This document shows positions 1-9,403 of a stretch of DNA of 64,000 nucleotides, in pieces. The stretch spans positions 1 to 64,000 of the forward strand of contig JAJEBN010000100.1 of the NCBI GenBank assembly GCA_022822525.1. Direction: 5' to 3'. Made by a program: the position numbers and the translations under genes. The notes under the pieces are model-generated. The model saw nothing but the letters and a program-made list of their open reading frames with translations, did no database searches and was not told the origin of the DNA. The stretch comes from Acidimicrobiia bacterium. Its GTDB lineage: Bacteria > Actinomycetota > Acidimicrobiia > Acidimicrobiales > Poriferisodalaceae. Each line of letters starts with the position of its first letter. The stretch's first letter is position 1.

Positions 1-2
1 GC

Positions 3-38
3 CTGCACCACAACGGCACCAACTGGGCCACCGCCTGA
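3..38 (+). CDS. 3' end of a truncated ORF (…LHHNGTNWATA*), possibly the tail of an HNH/DUF222-type protein
   Basis: Open frame from the window edge to TGA at 36-38; the LHHNG tail resembles the C-termini of HNH proteins. Confidence 0.3.
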   Translation: MHHNGTNWATA

Positions 39-321
39 CCCCCCCACGCCGCCGACTCCCGCACCAGCCGTCAAACCCGCCAACCGCGTCACAACACCAA
101 ACCGACGCCCACAGCACTCAATTGCTCAGCAGTCTCCTAGCGGGATGCCCGCGGGTCCTGCGGCCAAGCCGATCAGGCCGCCGACGATGGCAATGACAGC
201 CGGGAGCACCCGATGAGCCTCAGCTACCTCGAAGCGCGAGACACACCGGCGGCACGGCCTGAACGACAACACCCCGCGACGCCGCATCGGACCCGCAGCG
301 AGGGCTTGGGCTGTCGCTCAT

Positions 322-343
322 TTCACAAATCTTTCACAAATCT
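322..343. repeat. 11-bp direct repeat ttcacaaatct x2
   Basis: Exact duplicate at 322-332 and 333-343. Confidence 0.8.
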
Positions 344-417
344 ATGGGCAGAACCAGTGATCAGGTGTCTGAGCGCCGCCCAATCTCACACCGCTGTCAC
401 GTCAGCCCGGTTCGAGT

Positions 418-440
418 TTTGTAGACATTTTGTAGACATT
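418..440. promoter_or_regulatory. 11-bp direct repeat (tttgtagacatt) with TGTnnACA dyads upstream of the antitoxin; candidate autoregulatory operator
   Basis: tttgtagacat repeats with an exact 11-bp period, ~30 bp before the antitoxin ATG. Confidence 0.5.
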
Positions 441-469
441 CGCGCAGCCGGACGAGATAGCATCGTCCT

Positions 470-706
470 ATGGACACCACCACCATTCGCGTCGATCGGG
501 ACACACACGCCCGACTGGTCGAGATGAGCCGTTCGAGTGGTGACAGCCTCACCGACACAGTCCGGCAGGCTGCCGACGCCCTGCGCCGACTGAGGTTCGG
601 GCTGCGAGTGCAGGCGCAGTACGCCGACTTGCGCGACGACCCCGAAGCGTGGGCCGGCTACTTGGCAGAGGCCGAATCGACCCATGTGAGCGATGGCGTC
701 GATTGA
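470..706 (+). CDS. Ribbon-helix-helix antitoxin of a MazEF-like module
   Basis: MDTTTIRVDRDTHARLVEMS…; overlaps the downstream toxin by 14 nt. Confidence 0.7.
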   Translation: MDTTTIRVDRDTHARLVEMSRSSGDSLTDTVRQAADALRRLRFGLRVQAQYADLRDDPEAWAGYLAEAESTHVSDGVD

Positions 707-1034
707 CGAGATCTGGCTTACGGACTTCGGCGAGCCGTATCCGAACGAACCAGCCTCGACGCGGCCTGCGCTCGTGCTCGGACCGCCGGGCATCTTCGGT
801 TCCGACTTCCCGATCGCGATCGTGGCGCCGCTCACGACAACCCGTCGGGGGCTGGACCTCCACGTCGAGGTCCCCGCGAACGCTCGCACGGGCCTGGACC
901 AGACGAGCTTTGTGCAATGTGAACTGCTGCGGTCTGTCAACGCCAATCGCCTGGTCCACCGCCTCGGCGCCGTTGACGTCGACATCAGCTGGCACGTCAG
1001 CGAGATCGTCAGAACACTGCTGAATCACCCATGA
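693..1034 (+). CDS. MazF/PemK-family endoribonuclease toxin
   Basis: RPALVLGPPG…IAIVAPLTTTRRGLDLHVEV, PemK-like size and order. Confidence 0.75.
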   Translation: MASIDEIWLTDFGEPYPNEPASTRPALVLGPPGIFGSDFPIAIVAPLTTTRRGLDLHVEVPANARTGLDQTSFVQCELLRSVNANRLVHRLGAVDVDISWHVSEIVRTLLNHP

Positions 1035-1050
1035 CGTGCTGTGGCGAGAG

Positions 1051-2448
1051 TCAGAGAACGTCGAGTGCGAGCATGTCGTCGACGGTCTCGCGGCGGATGA
1101 CGAGCCGGGCGTCGCCGCCGGCTGCGAACACGACAGCGGGGCGGCCGATGCGGTTGTACGGGGCGCCCATCGAGTAGCCGTAGGCCCCGGTCACCGGCGT
1201 GGCGACGAGGTCGCCTGCGGCGAGACCCGCTGGCATCGGCGCAGAGCGCACGATCACGTCGCCCGACTCGCAGTGCTTGCCCACCAGCCGCACCCGATCG
1301 GGACGGGGCTCGCCGGCACGGGCGGGCATGAACGCCGTGTAGTCGCTGCCGTACAGCATCGGGCGCGGGTTGTCGCCGTAGCCGCCGTCGACGGCTGCGT
1401 ACGTGCGCACGCCCGGCACCTCCTTGACGCTGCCCACTGTGTAGAGCGTCACTGCGGCCGCTGCCGCGATGGCACGCCCGGGCTCGGCCACCAGCCGAGC
1501 TTCAAAGCCGTAGCGCCTGCTGAGCGATTGCCAGCGTTCGCGCAGCGTGGCACCCCATTCGGTGATCGTGGGCGCCTGCTCCGATTCGACGTATGCGACG
1601 CCGAGTCCCCCGCCGATCGACAGCTCTTCGAGGCAGCCGGCCGCTGCACCATCGTCACCGAACAGCGGTGCGGCGAAGTCGGCGACGACATCCAGCGCCC
1701 TGGCCAGGCTCTCCACGCGGAACACCTGGCTGCCGATATGGCAGTGGATGCCCACGAGCTCGATCGACGACATCTCAGCTGCACGCTCTACGGCTGCAAT
1801 CGCCACGCCCTGACCGATGCCGAAGCCGAATTTGGAGTCGGCTTGCCCGGTCGAGATGTACTCGTGTGTCTCGGCCCGGACGCCCGGAGTCACCCGCAGC
1901 AGGACCCTCGGCACTGCCCCATCGGCACGATGCAGCTCGTCGAGACGGTCCAGCTCGGCGAACGAGTCGACCACGATGCGGCCCACGCCGGCTTCGCGGG
2001 CCGTCGCCAGTTCGGCGATCGACTTGTTGTTGCCGTGCAGCACGACGCGCTGCGCCACGTCGCCGTCAGCCGCGGCATCGTCGCCGCCGAAGGCTCGCAA
2101 GACCGTCTGCAGCTCGCCCCCGCTGGCTACATCGATGTCCATGCCCTCGGAGATCGCGAGCCGAGCCATGGCGGCGCACAGGAACGCCTTGGCGGCATAG
2201 GCCGCTCCCCCGTCGAAAGCCCTCACGGCCTCCTGGCAACGGGCGCGCAGGTGTGCTTCGTCGTACACGAACAGCGGCGTGCCGAACTCGGCGGCGAGGT
2301 CGGCGAGGTCGCAGCCACCGATGTGCAGGTGACCCTGCTCAGACACACGGGCGGTGTCGGGGAGCAGGCGCAATGGGATCGGTCCGCTGGGATCGTCGCC
2401 GGGCAGGCCGCCATCAGTCTCTGCGGTGTTGTGCGGTTCAGTTGTCAT
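1051..2448 (-). CDS. lysA: Diaminopimelate decarboxylase
   Basis: PLFVYDE…AAKAFLC, GIHCHIGSQ, SIGGGLGVAY, CESGDVI motifs. Confidence 0.97.
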   Translation of the reverse strand: MTTEPHNTAETDGGLPGDDPSGPIPLRLLPDTARVSEQGHLHIGGCDLADLAAEFGTPLFVYDEAHLRARCQEAVRAFDGGAAYAAKAFLCAAMARLAISEGMDIDVASGGELQTVLRAFGGDDAAADGDVAQRVVLHGNNKSIAELATAREAGVGRIVVDSFAELDRLDELHRADGAVPRVLLRVTPGVRAETHEYISTGQADSKFGFGIGQGVAIAAVERAAEMSSIELVGIHCHIGSQVFRVESLARALDVVADFAAPLFGDDGAAAGCLEELSIGGGLGVAYVESEQAPTITEWGATLRERWQSLSRRYGFEARLVAEPGRAIAAAAAVTLYTVGSVKEVPGVRTYAAVDGGYGDNPRPMLYGSDYTAFMPARAGEPRPDRVRLVGKHCESGDVIVRSAPMPAGLAAGDLVATPVTGAYGYSMGAPYNRIGRPAVVFAAGGDARLVIRRETVDDMLALDVL

Positions 2449-2469
2449 TGTCCAGCCGTCGCTTGCCGC

Positions 2470-4251
2470 TCACATTGCCTCGGGCGCATCCACGCCGAGC
2501 AGGTCGAGACCGATCGCCAAGCCGATGCGAGTGCCCTCGGTAAGGCACAGCCGGGCGTCCCGCACCTCCGGCGGCACGTCGCTGTGCAGGATCGGGCAGT
2601 CGTGGTAGAAGCCGTGGAACGCGGCGGCCAGGTCGCGCACCCAGGTCGTCACCTTGTGCGGCGCCCTCTCCCGCAGCGCGATCTCCACCACCGACGGCAG
2701 CACTTCGAGCGCTCGCAAGAGCGCCAGCTCCCGATCACCGGTGAGCGGTGAGAGATCGGTGCCTCGCGGCGGCACGGGAGCGACGCCATCGGATTCAGCG
2801 CGGCGGGCGACCGACGCGATGCGGGCGTGCGCGTATTGCACGTAGAACACCGGGTTCTCCGCAGCCTGTGCCGAGAGCAGGTCGATGTCGATGGTCTGGC
2901 GCGAGTCGATCGACTGCAGCAGGAAGGCGAATCGCGCCACGTCGGGGCCCACCGCATCGACGAGCTCGCGGACCTCGACCATGGTGCCGGTGCGCTTGGA
3001 CAGCTCGATGACCTTGCCGTCACGCATCAGCGTCACGTTCTGGCCGACGATGGCCTCGTAGGACTCGGCGGGATGCCCGAGCATCTGCATGGCCGCCGAG
3101 ATACGCGGCACGTACCCATGGTGATCGGCACCCAGCACGTCGATCACCAGATCCAGCTCACCGGACGGGTCGGAATGCGCGGCATCGCCCGCGACGCCGC
3201 CGTGTTGCTGCAGTCGGCGGAAGCGGTCGAGACTGAACTTGGCGTCGTGGTACGCGATGTCAGGCAGGAAGTACGTGGGTTCGCCGTTGCTTCGGTACAG
3301 CACCCGATCTTTGTCGTCGCCGTACTCGCTGGTGCACAGCCACTCCGCATCCGCTTCGGAACGGGTCTTGTTGTCGGCACGAAGCCGGCCGAACACGTCG
3401 TCCATGGCGCCGGACGCGGCCAGTTCCGACTCGTGCTGCCAGTGGGCGAAGGACACGTTCATCGATTCGAGCGTCTCGCGGACGTCGCGCAGCGCCCGCT
3501 CGATACCCCACGCAGCCGCAAAGCGAACCTCAGGGGGCGTTCCGACAGGAATGGGCGCGTGCCCCGCTTCACGCGCAGCGTCTCGCAGTCGTTGCGCGAG
3601 GTCGTCCTCGTCGCCCGCGCCTGAGCGCAGTTCGCCAGCGAGCTCGCTCGCCCAGTCAGCCACGTACTCGCCGTGGTAGCCGTCATCGGGCACGGGATCG
3701 CCGATCATGCGCGCCACGAGCGACTGCCCGAACAACAGCACCTGCGCACCGAGGTCGTTGACGTAGTACTCGGTGATCGTGGCGTAGCCGCAGCGGCGGA
3801 ACAGGCGGGCCAGGCTGTCGCCGAAGGCGCCCCAGCGGCCGCCGCCCGCATGCAGCGGACCCGTGGGGTTGGCCGACACGAATTCGAGGCTCACGATCTG
3901 CCCCGCACCGAGGTCATGGCGGGCGTAGCGCTCGGTCCCCCCCTCCATCACCGCTTCGAGCACCTCGTGCAGCCACGACGGCGCCAAGTGCAAGTTCACG
4001 AACCCGGGCCCGGCCACGTCGGTGCGGTCGAGGTGGCGCACGCCGGCAGTCGCCAGCTCATCAGCAAGACGCTGGGCGAGATCGCGAGGAGCCTGTCTGG
4101 CAGCTTTGGCATTCACCAACGCGACATTCGAGGACCAGTCCCCGTGATCGGTACGAGCGGGGCGTTCGAGGCCGATGCGCGACGAGTCGACGTGCACGCC
4201 GAGGCGCTCGAGTGCACCCGAGATCGCACGAGTCAACTCAGCTTCCATCAT
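2470..4251 (-). CDS. argS: Arginyl-tRNA synthetase
   Basis: SANPTGPLHAGGGRWGAFGDSLARL (HIGH-like), YVNDLGAQ, DVLGADHHGYVPR; start chosen at MMEAELTRAI. Confidence 0.96.
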   Translation of the reverse strand: MMEAELTRAISGALERLGVHVDSSRIGLERPARTDHGDWSSNVALVNAKAARQAPRDLAQRLADELATAGVRHLDRTDVAGPGFVNLHLAPSWLHEVLEAVMEGGTERYARHDLGAGQIVSLEFVSANPTGPLHAGGGRWGAFGDSLARLFRRCGYATITEYYVNDLGAQVLLFGQSLVARMIGDPVPDDGYHGEYVADWASELAGELRSGAGDEDDLAQRLRDAAREAGHAPIPVGTPPEVRFAAAWGIERALRDVRETLESMNVSFAHWQHESELAASGAMDDVFGRLRADNKTRSEADAEWLCTSEYGDDKDRVLYRSNGEPTYFLPDIAYHDAKFSLDRFRRLQQHGGVAGDAAHSDPSGELDLVIDVLGADHHGYVPRISAAMQMLGHPAESYEAIVGQNVTLMRDGKVIELSKRTGTMVEVRELVDAVGPDVARFAFLLQSIDSRQTIDIDLLSAQAAENPVFYVQYAHARIASVARRAESDGVAPVPPRGTDLSPLTGDRELALLRALEVLPSVVEIALRERAPHKVTTWVRDLAAAFHGFYHDCPILHSDVPPEVRDARLCLTEGTRIGLAIGLDLLGVDAPEAM

Positions 4252-4335
4252 CGAAGCGACGCTACCCCTGCACGCCTTGGCAGCAAGAGCCATTTCTGCA
4301 TCGTGGAGTGCACTGGAGCGTGACAGTCTCGGGGC

Positions 4336-5223
4336 GTGGAACTGGACTTGGGCTGGCTCAACGTGGGGGCCAGCCTCACGCTCGTCGCCGCGGTGGTGCT
4401 GCTGTCCGTCTGGCTTCGTCTCGGCGTTGCCCGGGGCGTCGTGATTGCAGCTGCGCGGGCGACGGCACAGCTCGCCGTCGTGGGCGGTGTGCTCATTGTC
4501 GTACTGCAGCCCGAGGCGGCGCTGGCTTGGTCATGGTTGTGGGTGGTCGCCATGGTGGGGTTGGCGACTGGCGTGGTGCGGCGGCGAACGCAACGCCTCG
4601 GGCCGTTCCGGCCGTCAATCGCCTCGATCGCATTCGCCGTTGTCGTGCCGTTGGCCATCTGCCTCGCAGTGACCTTCGGCCTCGGCGTCTTCGACCTGGC
4701 GCCGACAGCGCTTGTGCCGGTCGCCGGCATCCTGCTCGGCAACTCGCTGCCCACGGCGGTCGCCGCGGCCTCACGCATCGAGGAGTTGCTGGCTGACGAG
4801 CGCGGACAGATCGACGCCATGCTCGCACTGGGCTTCGATGGCAGTTCGGCGATTCGACCACAGGTCCGAAAGGCGATCCGGGCAGCATTGATCCCGCAAG
4901 TGGAGCGCACGAGCGTGGTCGGATTGGTGGCGCTGCCGGGGGCCATGACGGGCATGATCCTCGCTGGCGCCGATCCGCTCGATGCCGTCCTGGCACAGCT
5001 GATCGTGATGTTCCTGATCCTGGGCGGCGTCGCGTTCACGGTCACCGTGGTGGTGCTGGGGACCGCGCATCGTGCGACGACAACCGACGGACGCGTTGCC
5101 CGACCATTGCATGCACCGCCACCTGACAGCCCGTTCTCGCGGCCGCGCGTCAGACAATTCGGGAGAGTGAGGCGCTGGCGGCGATCAGCCACCGCCGGAG
5201 CGGGGCGTAACGGCGGTCGGTAG
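4336..5223 (+). CDS. UPF0014/FetB-family ABC transporter permease
   Basis: ATAQLAVVGG, LVPVAGILLGNSLPT, GLVALPGAMTGMILAGADPL. Confidence 0.85.
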   Translation: MELDLGWLNVGASLTLVAAVVLLSVWLRLGVARGVVIAAARATAQLAVVGGVLIVVLQPEAALAWSWLWVVAMVGLATGVVRRRTQRLGPFRPSIASIAFAVVVPLAICLAVTFGLGVFDLAPTALVPVAGILLGNSLPTAVAAASRIEELLADERGQIDAMLALGFDGSSAIRPQVRKAIRAALIPQVERTSVVGLVALPGAMTGMILAGADPLDAVLAQLIVMFLILGGVAFTVTVVVLGTAHRATTTDGRVARPLHAPPPDSPFSRPRVRQFGRVRRWRRSATAGAGRNGGR

Positions 5224-5264
5224 CTTGACCGGGCGTTGCATCCAGACAGCAGTCCGGGCGCGTA

Positions 5265-5336
5265 GCCCTCGTAGCTCAGGGGATAGAGCAGTGGCCTCCG
5301 GAGCCATGTGCGCAGGTTCGAATCCTGCCGAGGGCG
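5265..5336 (+). tRNA. tRNA-Arg (anticodon CCG)
   Basis: Acceptor GCCCTCG/CGAGGGC, anticodon arm GTGGC-CTCCGGA-GCCAT, T-arm GCAGG-TTCGAAT-CCTGC. Confidence 0.95.
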
Positions 5337-5342
5337 CTCGCC

Positions 5343-5397
5343 GCCGTGCTGGCCGCGCCGGCACCGTGCCGCCGTGATGCCGCGCCGGCACCGTGCC
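5343..5397. repeat. ~28-bp tandem duplication downstream of the tRNA, containing a GGCACCGTGCC dyad
   Basis: gccgtgctggccgcgccggcaccgtgcc / gccgtgatgccgcgccggcaccgtgcc. Confidence 0.85.
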
Positions 5398-5408
5398 GGC
5401 TGTGGCAC

Positions 5409-5825
5409 TCAAGCCGTGGCGGACCAGCCGGTCAGCTCGGTGCGCTGGATGACGATGGCGGCGCCCACCGGCGGCTCGGCGGCGTACTGCGGGTAGCGCT
5501 TGCACAACAGCTCGATTGCGTGCCGGTGCTGGGCGCCTTCGGTGTGCACGACGGCGCGGCCACGCAGGCGCACCCACCACAGGCGCTCCCAGTTCGAGTC
5601 GTCGTAGTGCTCGATGAGCATGGTGACCTCGGGAAAGCGCCGGACATTGTCGAGCCGCTTGAGGTCCATGGTCGTCTTGGGCTTGTGGTCGACGGCCGTC
5701 ACCACCACGTCGTCCTCGAACGCATAGGTGCATGGCACCAGATCGACGCGCCCGTCAGACCGGATCGTCGCGAGGGTTGCCACCCGTCCCTGCTCGAGCA
5801 TCTCCAGCAGTTGAGCCTCTGTCAC
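5409..5825 (-). CDS. PPOX-class, probably F420-dependent, oxidoreductase (Rv0121-like)
   Basis: ATLATIRSDGRVDLVPCTYAF…NWERLWWVRLRGRA; GTG start at VTEAQLLEML. Confidence 0.8.
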   Translation of the reverse strand: MTEAQLLEMLEQGRVATLATIRSDGRVDLVPCTYAFEDDVVVTAVDHKPKTTMDLKRLDNVRRFPEVTMLIEHYDDSNWERLWWVRLRGRAVVHTEGAQHRHAIELLCKRYPQYAAEPPVGAAIVIQRTELTGWSATA

Positions 5826-6067
5826 GGCGCGCCACCCTAGAGCCCTGAGCAGCGGTTTCAGCGCTCGGAACGCAGATTCCCAATGCTCGGGGAAATTCGC
5901 TCTCGGTACCGGACGGGCACCCAATTGGTTCGCGAAAGGGCCAGCCCCCGAGTCATCTCGAAAGAGCCTTCAACCGGAACTCGGGGTGCTGGCCTCTGCC
6001 CCATACGGTACCACGACCCGGTGCCGGGCAATCGACCCGTAGCGCTGCGGGGCACCTGACGTAGCCT

Positions 6068-7246
6068 GTGGCCATGACCATGACCGAGTCACCGCCGACT
6101 CCCAACGGGGCGCCGCAGCGCTGGACCTTCCAGTGGAAGGAGCTGTACGACGAGGTCATCACCACCGGGCTGTGCACCGGATGCGCCGGCTGCGTGATCT
6201 CGTGCCCGCACGACGTCATCGGCTACGAGCACGTACAGGGCGGCTTCACGCCTTACCACCTCGAAGAGGAGCTCGGGCTCGACGACTGCGGCCACGGCCA
6301 GAAGGGCTGCACGAGCTGCACCCGTGCCTGCCCTCGCTTCCGCACGTGGGAAGACGAAGCCGACGACTTCATGTTCGGCCGCCACCGCACCGGCGACGAG
6401 CCGTCGGGTGTGTTCAAGGACATCATCCTCACCAGGGCGTCTGACGACTTCGTCCACGAGATCGGCCAGGACGGCGGGCTGGTGTCGGCAATCCTGATCT
6501 GGGCGCTCGACCATGGCTACATCGACGCCGCCCTGACGTCCTACGTCGGCGAGGGCGAGGGCAACCAGTGGACCGCCTCGCCGGGTGTGGCCTTCAACCG
6601 CGACGACGTGCTGCGCGGTGCGGGCAGCCGCTACACGTACTCGGCCAACACGCTCGCCTACGACGAGGCGATGGAAGCCGGGGCACAGAAGATTGCTCTG
6701 GTCGGCATGAGCTGCCAGAGCTCGATCGTGCCGGTCGCCAAGTCGCGCAAGGTCGGCAAGGTCGGCAACCGGTTCGTGCTGAACATCGGGCTGCTGTGCT
6801 CGAAATCGTTCGACGAAGCCATCTTCGAGGAACTCTTCGAGCAGAAGTACGGGCTCGACCGCCGCCGGATACGCAAGACCAACATCAAGGGCGTCTTCCA
6901 GATCTGGACCCATGACGGCGGCTATTACGAGATCAACCTCAAGGAATGCCACGCCTGGACCCGCGAAGGCTGCAACCACTGCCCCGACTTCGCCGCCGAG
7001 CACGCCGACATCTCCACCGGCGGCATCGGCAAGTACAGCGACTGGACCCTCACGATCGTCCGCACCGACATCGGGCGCGAGATCATCATGAAGATGCTCG
7101 CCGACGGCTCGCTGATCGGGCGCCCCGGCGACGAGGACCCGGGCGCCATCGCGCTCATGCACAAGCTGAGCGAGAAGTCGCGGGTGCGCTGGCCGAAGTT
7201 CGCGTGGGACAAGCCGGCGCTGCTGCCCGAGCCCACCAAGAAATAG
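6068..7246 (+). CDS. Coenzyme F420 hydrogenase/dehydrogenase beta-subunit (FrhB) family protein
   Basis: CTGCAGCVISCP and CTSCTRACPRF ferredoxin-like clusters; EIGQDGGLVSAIL; SCQSSIVPVAK. Confidence 0.9.
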   Translation: MAMTMTESPPTPNGAPQRWTFQWKELYDEVITTGLCTGCAGCVISCPHDVIGYEHVQGGFTPYHLEEELGLDDCGHGQKGCTSCTRACPRFRTWEDEADDFMFGRHRTGDEPSGVFKDIILTRASDDFVHEIGQDGGLVSAILIWALDHGYIDAALTSYVGEGEGNQWTASPGVAFNRDDVLRGAGSRYTYSANTLAYDEAMEAGAQKIALVGMSCQSSIVPVAKSRKVGKVGNRFVLNIGLLCSKSFDEAIFEELFEQKYGLDRRRIRKTNIKGVFQIWTHDGGYYEINLKECHAWTREGCNHCPDFAAEHADISTGGIGKYSDWTLTIVRTDIGREIIMKMLADGSLIGRPGDEDPGAIALMHKLSEKSRVRWPKFAWDKPALLPEPTKK

Positions 7247-7281
7247 CGGCCGGGGAGGCAGCGGCCGGGCGGCGCGACCGC

Positions 7282-7863
7282 TCAGATGCAGAGGTTGATG
7301 AAGTCGACGATGTCGGGCTGAACCTCGGTGCTCGCGAGGAAGTCCCCCAGCCGATGCGCCGGCACGACGTCGGAAGCACGCGCCAGCGAGCAAGCGCACG
7401 CGCTCTTCAGGCGATCCGAACCGGCTGAGCACTCGTCGAGATAGCGCTGCTGCTGGGCTGGGGACCAGGCTCCGGGAGGCGCAGCGTCACGGCAGTCGAC
7501 GAGCACCGAAGCGAGCTCGGGTGAGAACTCCAGCGCGCCCGTCATGCGATCCTCGAACACCACGAGGTCGATGGCCGTCAGGCTGCGTTCCATCCGTCCG
7601 GCGGCGCAATGGCAGGGCCCGATCAGCCCGGCGTCGGTGACGCACGCATCCATGAAGGCCGTCAGCGGTTCGATCGCGAGCAGCTCCGACCCGGCGGCTG
7701 GCTGCGTCGGCGGCGCAAGCGTGCCCGGATTGCCCAGCGGCACACCCGCGCCCGATGCGCCGGCGACGCTGGTGGCGGGTTCCACCTCGACCACGGTTGC
7801 CGTGCAGGCGGCGACGCCGAGCAGGATCAGGACCGACGCGGCCCAGTGCACAACCGTTCGCAC
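7282..7863 (-). CDS. Putative lipoprotein with duplicated cysteine motif
   Basis: LILLGVAAC lipobox; two copies of [FY]-[ML]-D-x-C-…-CxC-…-C. Confidence 0.7.
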   Translation of the reverse strand: MRTVVHWAASVLILLGVAACTATVVEVEPATSVAGASGAGVPLGNPGTLAPPTQPAAGSELLAIEPLTAFMDACVTDAGLIGPCHCAAGRMERSLTAIDLVVFEDRMTGALEFSPELASVLVDCRDAAPPGAWSPAQQQRYLDECSAGSDRLKSACACSLARASDVVPAHRLGDFLASTEVQPDIVDFINLCI

Positions 7864-7888
7864 CGCAGGTCGGCGCGGCCGTGCAGGC

Positions 7889-8629
7889 TCAGTGACTGAG
7901 CGGCAGGTTGGCCAGCCGGCGGGCATCGCGCAGCACCGTATCTGTCATCTCGGCGGTGAGGCGGCCGGTGAACGTGTTCTGCTGGCTCGGATGGAACGAG
8001 CACACGATGTGCGAGATGCTGCCCATGCTGCCCGTCCGCGCGGCGGGCACAGCAACCGTGACGCCGTGGCCGAAGCGAGGCCGCGGCCGGATCGCGGCCA
8101 TGGTGCACAGCACCACGTACGCGAACGCGCCGAGAGCGACGGCGACGCGGGCACCTCGCAGCAGCGCCAACTCGCGTTCGAGATAGGGCCGGCAGGCATC
8201 CCGTTCATCGGGGGTGGGCTTGTTGGCAGGCGGAGCGCAGCGCACCGCAGCGGTGATGTAGGCATCCCGCAGCTCGAGCCCGTCATCGACGCTCGTCGAC
8301 GTGGGCTGGTTGGCGAATCCGCAGCGGTGCAGGGCCGCATAGAGGAAATCGCCGGAGCGGTCGCCGGTGAACATGCGCCCGGTGCGGTTGGCGCCGTGTG
8401 CCGCCGGTGCCAGCCCCACCAAGACGACCGCAGCCGCCGGGTCGCCGAATCCCGGCACACCGCAACCCCAGTACTCCTCGTCGGCGAACGCAGCCCGTTT
8501 GTCGGCGGCGGTCTGCTCGCGCCATGCCACCAGCCGATCGCATCTCCTGCATGCCACGACCTCGTCGTTCAGCACATGCAGCGCTGCGACATGTGATGCG
8601 TCGCCGGCTGGGCTCGGTGGGGCGCTCAT
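7889..8629 (-). CDS. Uracil-DNA glycosylase (family 5/UdgB-like)
   Basis: CRRCDRLVAWRE, VLVGLAPAAHGANRTGRMFTGDRSGD, AVRCAPPANKPTPDE. Confidence 0.85.
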   Translation of the reverse strand: MSAPPSPAGDASHVAALHVLNDEVVACRRCDRLVAWREQTAADKRAAFADEEYWGCGVPGFGDPAAAVVLVGLAPAAHGANRTGRMFTGDRSGDFLYAALHRCGFANQPTSTSVDDGLELRDAYITAAVRCAPPANKPTPDERDACRPYLERELALLRGARVAVALGAFAYVVLCTMAAIRPRPRFGHGVTVAVPAARTGSMGSISHIVCSFHPSQQNTFTGRLTAEMTDTVLRDARRLANLPLSH

Positions 8630-8764
8630 CGCCGCGAGTGTGCCAGCAGCCGCCGCGCTCGTTCAGGCTGCCGCAGTCGCGCTGCCGCCACCGCCGTCGA
8701 CCAGCGGCCCACGCTCGGGCCGCCGCACACGAACACAGCGAATGCCCGCAGTAGCGTCACCCCG

Positions 8765-9403
8765 GTGCCGAACCGACCCCGTCCCACGTTGCTGCTGTTC
8801 GTGCGCCACGGTCTGACCCCCACGACAGGCGTCGAGCTGTACGGCAGGCGGCCGGGCGTGCATCTCTCCGAGGCGGGCGCCCAGCAAGCCCAGCGAGCTG
8901 CCGAGCGGATCGCTGCGCTGCGCAAACGGGTGGCGGCGGTGTACGCCAGCCCGCTGGAGCGGGCGCAGGAGACCGCAGCCCCCATCGCTGCTGCGGTCGG
9001 CCGCACCGTGCGGACGCACGAGGGCCTCAACGAGGCGGACATGGGCCGCTGGACGGGCCGCAAGCTCAGCCAGCTCCGCAAGCTGGCCGCCTGGTCGCAG
9101 GTGCAGCGCTACCCCAGCGGCTTCGGCTTCCCCGACGGCGAGACCTTCCGCCAGATGCAGGGGCGCATCAGCGCGACGGCGAGCGAGCTGGCGAGTCGGC
9201 ACCGCGGATCAACCGTGGTCGCGGTCAGCCATGCCGACCCCATCAGGGCGCTCGTCGCAGACGCGATGGGAACACATCTCGACCTGTTCCAGCGGGTCGT
9301 GGTGTCGCCGTGCTCGGTAACTGCGATCCTGTACACCCATGACGGCCCCGTGGTGCTGGCCACCAACAGCACGTCGGACCTCACAGCACTCTCCCCGGCA
9401 TGA
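8765..9403 (+). CDS. Histidine phosphatase/phosphoglycerate mutase-like protein (MSMEG_4193-type)
   Basis: LLFVRHGLTPTTG; SPLERAQETA; SHADPIRALV. Confidence 0.88.
   Translation: MPNRPRPTLLLFVRHGLTPTTGVELYGRRPGVHLSEAGAQQAQRAAERIAALRKRVAAVYASPLERAQETAAPIAAAVGRTVRTHEGLNEADMGRWTGRKLSQLRKLAAWSQVQRYPSGFGFPDGETFRQMQGRISATASELASRHRGSTVVAVSHADPIRALVADAMGTHLDLFQRVVVSPCSVTAILYTHDGPVVLATNSTSDLTALSPA

Noticed and set aside
1036-2751. 571-aa plus-strand ORF opposite lysA/argS
   Set aside because: Antisense shadow of two clear genes; Arg/His-rich high-GC artefact.
5265-5400. tRNA 3' end as an integrated-element attachment site
   Set aside because: No integrase and no repeat of the tRNA 3' end seen elsewhere in the window.
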